64,000 bases of DNA from NCBI GenBank assembly GCA_021307315.1, contig JAJSPD010000027.1:496001-560000 (forward strand). The letters run 5' to 3'. Positions within the stretch are counted from its first letter, which is position 1; every line of letters begins with the position of its first letter. Below are positions 57,676 to 64,000 of the stretch, one piece after another. The notes beneath the pieces are model-generated. The model saw only the letters and a list, made by a program, of their open reading frames with translations. It did not search any database and was not told where the DNA came from. A program made the translations under genes and the position numbers. The stretch is from Bisporella sp. PMI_857. Lineage: Eukaryota > Ascomycota > Leotiomycetes > Helotiales > Helotiaceae.

Positions 57676-60298
57676 ATGGACGCCGCGGAGCTGTTCCGGC
57701 AAGCCCAAAGCTCCGTCAATAAAGCACGGGAGGCAAAATCATTCCGGAGGGAAAGCAGTCATGAAAGTGATGACCATTCTCCTCGAATCGCGCATACTCT
57801 GACTGCATGTTGTCGGTGTCGCCAGGTTTGTAGTGCGCTTATCTTGGTTCAATACTTTGGAGACTGACAATGAGAATAGCGGAAAACAAGATGCGATCCC
57901 AACTTGCCGCGATGTTTGCCGTGCGAAAGGGCAGGTGCCCAATGCGAATATTTTGACACGGCAAAAGGACGAAGGATATCGCGAACTTATGTCATACGAT
58001 TGCAGGACAAGGTACGGGCATTGGAAGCTGAGCTTAGTCAATACACTGAAGATGAGGCGCTTCCGCTCAACACAGAGGATATTGTGCGGCCGGGAGGATT
58101 GGTTCGTCTCAACGAAGACGACGAGACCCCTAGATTCCTGGGGCCTTCGAGTGGCATAGCAATGACAAGGCTGGTTATGGAAGAAGCAAAGAAATATACA
58201 GATTCCAGGAGCATAAGAGAGCTGGTACCCGAGGTTCGACAACGACGAACACCTATGTTTTCGCCTCCCGAATCGACAAACCGGAAGAAATCATACCCGA
58301 TGATCAGTGCCGTTCCTGCACCAACCTTACCAAGTAGACTGGTCACGGATAAGCTAGTAGAAGTGTATAATCAAAAAGGTTGGTTCCTGTTTTTATGGCA
58401 CCTTCAACTCGGAAGCTGTGCCACGCGATTCTAACCCTGTGTTCTAGCTGACCGCTCCTCAGCGCAGTATTTCCTTCCTACTCTGCATGAACCAACATTT
58501 GCAAAAGAGCTCCAGGAGGTGTATGAAGGTGACACGGATCCTTATAAAAATTTTGTTCTTCGAATGGTCCTTGCTATCAGCATGCAGAAGCTAGATACAC
58601 AGTATGCTGGACTAGCAGATAGCTATTATCTAGCTGCGATGCAATTTATAGAAGCCGTGATACGTCCTAAAGATATTAAAACAATCCAGTGCTTGGTTCT
58701 AATAGCTCAATATTCGTTACTAACTCCTACACGAACGGCTATATATTATATCGTAGGACTTGCTACCAGACTTTGTCAACAACTCGGGCTGACAGAGGAG
58801 AAAACGATTGTCCAAGGAGTTTCTTTGGGCATGGTCAATCCATTACAACTCGACATGAGACGACGTCTCTCCTGGATTGTTCTCTCTATGGAATTTGGCC
58901 TCGCACATTCCATGGGCAGACCAAACGCGTTTGCCCATGGACAAGATCATGTTGATGTAGGATTCTTTGAAGCAAAAGACGACATGTATATCACAGCTGA
59001 GGGCATCTTACCTGGACCAGTGTCAGAGAAGAAAGCAGTGGCTGTTCACTTTTTCCGAATGCGCTTATTGCAAGCCGAAATCAGAAGAGTGCTGTATCAG
59101 AAGAAGAGGAGCGAGCCGAAGAATGAAGAACATCCGTGGTATGCACAAATGGAACAAAAGCTGAAAGACTGGGTAGATGCATGTCCTCAGCAGCCTAGTT
59201 GGAGCAAACAATGGTATGTAGCTGTTCAACTAATTTCTAAAATGGCGCTAAAGACTGTATAGGTTCATTGGCAGATATAACACCATGATAGTGTTCTTGT
59301 TCAGGCCCTCCCCACAGGTTCCAACGCCGTCGGTCCGGTCGGCAATTATGTGTTATGATGCAGCAGCATTCAATATCAAGATGCAAGCAAAAGAGCTGGA
59401 AAGTGGGGTTATGGACATCACTTGGATATTCCTGCTAGCGCTTTTCATGGCAGTGAATACAATCCTCTGGACTATATCTTATTCTGAGGTCCGATCCTTG
59501 CATAGTAAGGAAGAGCTTGAAGAACACATCAATATTGCACTGGACGTGATAGCTAAATGCCGGGAGCGCTGGCCCGGTACTGCGGCCGCGACCCATCTTT
59601 ACTCCAAGCTTTCGAAGGCTTGCTTGCGGAGCTACGACACGAATGAAAGCTCGCATCCAGCATCATCTCTAGCTGCCACTTCACCACCCTCTCTGACTGA
59701 TACGAATTCTCCGTCTGCGTCGGAGCATTCCAGCGCTACTACAGGCTCTCTTGCACAGCCGTCGCAGAAAGCATTCCACTCATCGCCACCTCCACAATTT
59801 GGCTATGTTTTTGACCAAATGCCGGAACAGATACCGACTTTTGACTATAGCAACAACCTCCAAGCACCGCACTCAGGTTTCCGCTCTAACTCGATATTCA
59901 TGAACCCAGCGAGCATCCAGACCGATCGACGATTTAGCTATTTCCCACCCGACTTTACACAACCTACTCAAGCACTTCCGAATGCCTGGAATCCTAACGC
60001 AATTGGGACATCTGAGGCACAATTTACAATCCCGGCCCCGAACAATCAGCCTGTGATGCCAGAGACAGATACGTCCTACTTTATGCAGTCTGGCGCTTTT
60101 TCATTTGGGCCCCACGTGTTCTCAAATAATGGCTTCGATACGGAGATGCGACATGGAAGCCTTAGCCAGCAGCAACAGGTAGAGTTGATGCAAAGTCTGG
60201 AGACGGACGGGTTGACAGAGATTGACAACTTTATGACACTAAACACACAACAATTGTATGATACTCCTATCAAATTCGTTTCAAATGGAATATCTTGA
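57676..60298 (+). CDS. Zn2Cys6 transcription factor with fungal_trans domain
   Basis: Nuclear regulator. Four exons: 57676-57825, 57880-58378, 58448-59213 and 59263-60298, with introns of 54, 69 and 49 nt, giving about 816 aa. The zinc cluster is canonical (C45, C48, C55, C62, C65, C72; CX2CX6CX6CX2CX6C). Intron 1 falls inside it, between C48 and C55, and splicing restores CCRCRQRKTRCD. A coiled coil follows (VIRLQDKVRALEAEL). The fungal-specific regulatory domain covers about 210-560: YFLPTLHEPTFAKELQEVYE, LRMVLAISMQKLDTQYAGLA, IYYIVGLATRLCQQLGL, DMRRRLSWIVLSMEFGLAHS, GRYNTMIVFLFRPSPQVP. The last ~200 residues are Ser/Pro/Gln-rich, a likely activation region. The well-conserved middle suggests a widespread orthologue group, but I cannot name the pathway it controls. 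Divergent from the regulator at 53829-56050. Confidence 0.9.
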
Positions 60299-60875
60299 AA
60301 TGGGTTGATCTTGAGGAAGAATTGACTGAGGGGGTTTGGACCTTTTTAATGATAGATATACCCATCAAAGCAAGTCACTGGACTTCGAGGTCGTGGCTAG
60401 CCTTATCGGAGTTAGATAGGCACAGCAGCAACGCTAGTTGCGGACCATTTTTCAGAGCAGAACCATGGGGAAGAACAAGAGGAGACGCAGCTGGAGCAGG
60501 AGTGGGACATATGGAATCAATGCATCGTTTGGGCGAGGAAGCATTAGGGACCGGCATACGGACGAGCGTGATAGGATTTTGCCATATCCGAGTAGCGATG
60601 ATATATCCAGCACATTTGTTCCATGATCCAAGATACCTTATGTAGACTATGAGAAATGGTCATGAAGATCTTGCCTGAAAATTGCCTCCCGGCAAAAACC
60701 GTGCTCGCGTCGCACGTCTCTATTCACTGCGAAACTAGCTATACTATCGCCAGCTGTGATATCCAAACGTAGATTACACCTGAAACCCAGTTCATCTCTC
60801 CAACCGAGAAGATGGCGAGCATCGGATATATACTTTAGCTTCTTTTCTCATGTAATCGGTGTGTCCCGTGAAGAT
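60299..60875. other. Convergent intergenic region
   Basis: 580 bases between gene ends. The open frame at 60295-60645 overlaps the regulator's stop and has no domain. Treated as 3' untranslated sequence. Confidence 0.45.
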
Positions 60876-63355
60876 TTACTCAACTTCCTCTTCGACCCTC
60901 TCGAACTCTTCGGTATCTTCCGTTGTTAAATGGGCCATCGACTCTTCAACACCGTTCCCGTTCGCCGCCGGGCGCTTGGATGACTTTGCGCTTTTCTTCT
61001 TCTTCTTCGCGCCTCCGCCTTCACCACCAAGCGGCGCCTCTCGCACCCAACGCACAATAGCAGCAGCACGCTCAGTGCTAATAGGGTACTCCTTCCCATC
61101 ATCCTGCGCCCACCTCTTCGCGGCCCCCTTCCCATTGACCAACCCCTCATCCTCCATCTGCCTCCTCTGCCTCGCCGCAACCGCCGCATGAAAGCTCGCC
61201 TCATCATGGACCCTATCATCCTCGAGCGCTTCCATGATAGCCTGCTGCTTCAGGCGCTCTTTTCTCTCTGCCTCGCTCTCCTTCTGCACGTTTCCGGGCG
61301 CTTGCCCCGGCAGAGGCGCGGGCGCGCAGAGCGCCTCCCATGTCTGCGAGAGCCCGATCCAGTTCTCGCCGCGGCGCACGACTTCGATCCAGTCGGCGCG
61401 CGAAGGAGACCGCGCAGCTTGGAAAATTGGGTAGCCGTCACAGACACGTGCCAGACGGGAAACCATGTGTGCATGTCGCAACAGCTCAGCTTTCGAGGTT
61501 TGCACGAGGCAATGGCAGAGTAGGAGTGAGTGGAGTGCATCGGTGAGGAGGGGATGGTAGGTCAGAGCTTCGTTATAGTCGCCTAAGAGGGAACTTTGGG
61601 TTGTTTGGGAGAGGATTTGTTGCTTTGTGGCTAGGTGTGTTTGTGTATCTGGGTATGGCGGGAGGTCTGAGGGAGGCGTGGCGGAGAATAGGGCAGATAT
61701 TTGGTGGACCGTTGGTGAGGGAAGGCTGGGAAGCGAGGAGGAACGCGGGGTGCTAGATGATGAGATGCTGCGAGTTGACTGATTACCGTTGCGCTGAACG
61801 AGGGCATCGGATAGTGCCCCAGTCGATAATGAAGAATTGCTCCCCAAATCGAGGACTTTAGTCAGTTTTTGCTGCGCCGAAGAAAAACCATTGGTGGCCG
61901 CGTTGACTTTGTGTAAGAATTCAGCAGTTACCTCTGATGAAAGTCCTGGTGTGTAATCGAATTGGGATAAATAGGATAAATAATCTCTTAAAGCTCTCTT
62001 GGCATTGGTCTTGACAATCTTCCTAGCCTCTAATCGTTTTCGTCGTGCTTCCTTCTCAGCAGTGGTCAATTCTGGTGAATTCTCTACCCAATCTGCCTCT
62101 CCATTGTGTGCTCTATTTTCAGTCTTTCTGCCATTGACCCCATTTTGGGCAACCTTGGGTAGAAGAGCATCATTAACATGCTGACATGCTATTGTCAAGT
62201 AAACGCCAGCGCGGTGGAAAAGAAGCTGTGTCTCAAGACTACTGGGGTGATCTTCTTCATCCAGCTTTGTCTCTTCTTTCCATCTGCTGTTTTGTCTGCG
62301 CTGAGCTTCAGCAGCTGCTTCACTTGCAAGTTGGATCTGCTGTCGGTCATCTGTGTGTTTGCTTTGGTAATATCTCGCAACCTGCAGCGCCATTGTAAGA
62401 TCTTGTACGGCGCCTGCCCAGTCGTCCTTGAATATCTTTGTAACCGCACGTGTCCTCAGGATCTCTCCCTCGTATGGCCTAACCGCAATGATCTCATCCA
62501 GTGGATCCAGACTCGTACATTCTGCAAGTTGACGTGAGGGTATCTTCTCGTGAAAGAAATGCACATATTTCGCTTCAGGGTCGCTCGGATTCCTCTTCAA
62601 AACAAGCTGCGCAACATCCTCTAATGTTGAAGCAGACTGCATAGTTGCAACACTACATGCAATCTCATCCAAGTGATATGCCTTTGAAAGCTTCTGCGTA
62701 GCTTGTTCTCGCATCCTGTGTTTGCGCTCCGGGCTTAATTTCGCATTCCCACCCCCTCCTCCACCTAACCCTAACACAGCTCCAGCATTGCCTAACATCC
62801 CATTGCCAGCATTTGAGGAGTTGTTAAGGGACGAAGACGTTATGCCACTCGCAGCGCGTACAGACAGATTGGTAGCCTCGTCCACCAATTGTCTGACCTT
62901 GAGCAAATCGAAGAAGACGGCTGGATCTATTGGTCGAGGGCGGGGGAGATTGTAGTTGTTGTTCGCGAGGCTTTCGAGAACTTCCGGAGGTAGCTGTAGC
63001 CATGGCCCGTGGAATGAAGAGATATATCGCCAGTGCCTGCGAAAGTGTTAGCAACTTTGTTTCTCCAAATACGCGCAATGCGCCTGGCAGAAAATATATT
63101 GGATAGACTCTGCGTCACTGAGTCCCAATTTTGCACCAGACGACCATTGGATGTGCCCAGCATATTTGAGTGCTGTGTCGAGCCATCCAGCTCGAGCACT
63201 TACTTATTGCGACATATGATGAGGGCAGAGGTCGAGGGCTGTGGTTGGGGCGTCTTGACTTTTGGTTTTGAAGACGCTGCAGGTGGAATACTCGAGGTGA
63301 ATGAAGACTCGAGCACGTCCTCGGTTGGCGCACTCTTGTTTTTCTTTTTAGCCAT
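60876..63355 (-). CDS. Conserved fungal protein with TPR-like region
   Basis: Two exons on the minus strand, 63355-63204 and 63036-60876, joined over a 167-nt intron (GTAAGT..CGCAG), giving about 770 aa. It starts with a basic MAKKKNKSAP. The conserved front (ALIICRNK joined to HWRYISSFHGPWLQLPPEVL and SLANNNYNLPRPRPIDPAVF) is rebuilt by the splice. Further conserved blocks are the helical DLLKVRQLVDEATNLSVRAA, a Gly-rich spacer, and YHLDEIACSVATMQSASTLE. Around EILRTRAVTKIFKDDWAGAV lies a TPR-like helix pair, followed by repeated long helices. The C-terminus is Lys-rich (KKKKKSAK) and then acidic. Fungal databases, as I recall, sometimes label this family a histidine kinase group protein, but I see no kinase, HATPase or receiver domain. 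Function unknown; nuclear or cytosolic scaffold is possible. Confidence 0.85.
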
Positions 63356-64000
63356 GGCTATTTATATTTGCACGAGGTGCAAGATGAATAGTAACGGCCA
63401 ATTGCTAAGACTTCATTTTACGAGTTCACATTCCAATTATTTTTTGTTTAATGTAGTCCCGACCCGGAAAAGTGCCGCTGGAACCTTATTGGTCAATACT
63501 GAATCTGTATAAAGTTACTATTGACTACAGCATTGAGGCGAGGCTGATTCATATGACGTGTATATAATTAGGAGGAAAAATTAGTACTCATTTGTTATTT
63601 ATTACAATATATCATCTAATTCGATGAATAATACGACAATATTCTTCGTTCAGCACACGGCGTGCTACGTTGATAGAGTCACGGGGCATCTCATAGCCAT
63701 CACTTATTATTAAGGTTATATCGAACTATCGCTATATATGCGGAATAAGTCTCTATGCTTCTTCCAAGTGTGGAGCCAGCAGCTCTGGATATCAAACGCC
63801 TATGCTACGCTCAACCCGATATGCTTAACGCCAGCCAGTCAATCTTAACCAATGACGAAATGCATCCATCAAAATCATCCATCTAGCTCTCCTATTGACT
63901 GAGTGCTAGACATGCATCCACTGCAAGTCCGACTCTACCTTCCTTTTGAGTGACCACATCACTGATGATGTCTCTATCCAAATCAGGAAACATTCCTGCC
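63356..64000. other. Window-end intergenic sequence
   Basis: 645 bases upstream of the TPR-like gene. It is AT-rich, with no coding frame or RNA gene supported. Confidence 0.45.

Overview
The window looks like nuclear DNA of a filamentous ascomycete (Pezizomycotina; the overall flavour suggests Leotiomycetes, but that is only an impression). Genes carry short introns, mostly 46-85 nt, with GT..AG ends and CTAAC/CTGAC-like branch sites. Gene content is typically fungal: three Zn2Cys6 transcription factors, an OPT transporter, a HOG-type MAPKKK, Sld3 and secreted proteins. All coordinates and splice sites below were worked out by eye from reading-frame continuity. No homology search was possible, so family names rest on recognised motifs.

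Layout. (1) 1-11.2 kb is an accessory-looking segment: an OPT oligopeptide transporter (2027-4634), a Zn2Cys6 regulator (5861-7402), a four-exon cysteine-rich secreted protein on the minus strand (7955-8923) and a GPI-anchored secreted protein with a truncated-haemoglobin-like core (10212-11193). (2) 11.6-19.2 kb is a housekeeping block: proteasome ATPase Rpt5 (-) divergent from TFIIB (+), a NADAR-domain protein (-) divergent from a PTS1-tagged MaoC/hydratase-2 enzyme (+), and ATP synthase subunit h (+). (3) 19.2-21.9 kb holds no gene I can support. (4) 21.9-33 kb: a secreted/vacuolar M28 aminopeptidase (-), the replication-initiation factor Sld3 (-) and an Ssk2-type MAPKKK (+). (5) 33.5-41 kb: Dpb4 (Pol epsilon subunit, -) with an apparent one-base frameshift, then an AT-rich degraded island with at least two relic genes, then a BRCT-containing X-family DNA polymerase (+). 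(6) 41-46.1 kb: a GNAT acetyltransferase (-) and a long Ser-rich coiled-coil protein (+). (7) 46.1-51.6 kb: a five-exon pseudogene (-), a ricin-B-like secreted protein with a six-base first coding exon, and a doubtful small ORF. (8) 51.6-60.3 kb: a single-pass membrane orphan (-), a Zn2Cys6 regulator (-) and a divergent Zn2Cys6 regulator (+), with a coding-like gene fragment between the two regulators. (9) 60.9-63.4 kb: a conserved fungal TPR-like protein (-).

How the genes relate. Most are independent single genes, as usual in fungi. Regions 1 and 8 are the most likely to contain co-regulated or fast-evolving genes, because regulators sit next to transporters or to secreted or membrane orphans. 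Replication and repair genes (Sld3, Dpb4, PolX) lie within 17 kb of each other, but nothing in the sequence shows this is functional. I do not see a clear new multi-gene system. The most novel items are the cysteine-rich secreted protein, the extracellular globin-like protein, the membrane orphan and the dated gene wreckage at 35-37 kb and 47-48 kb.
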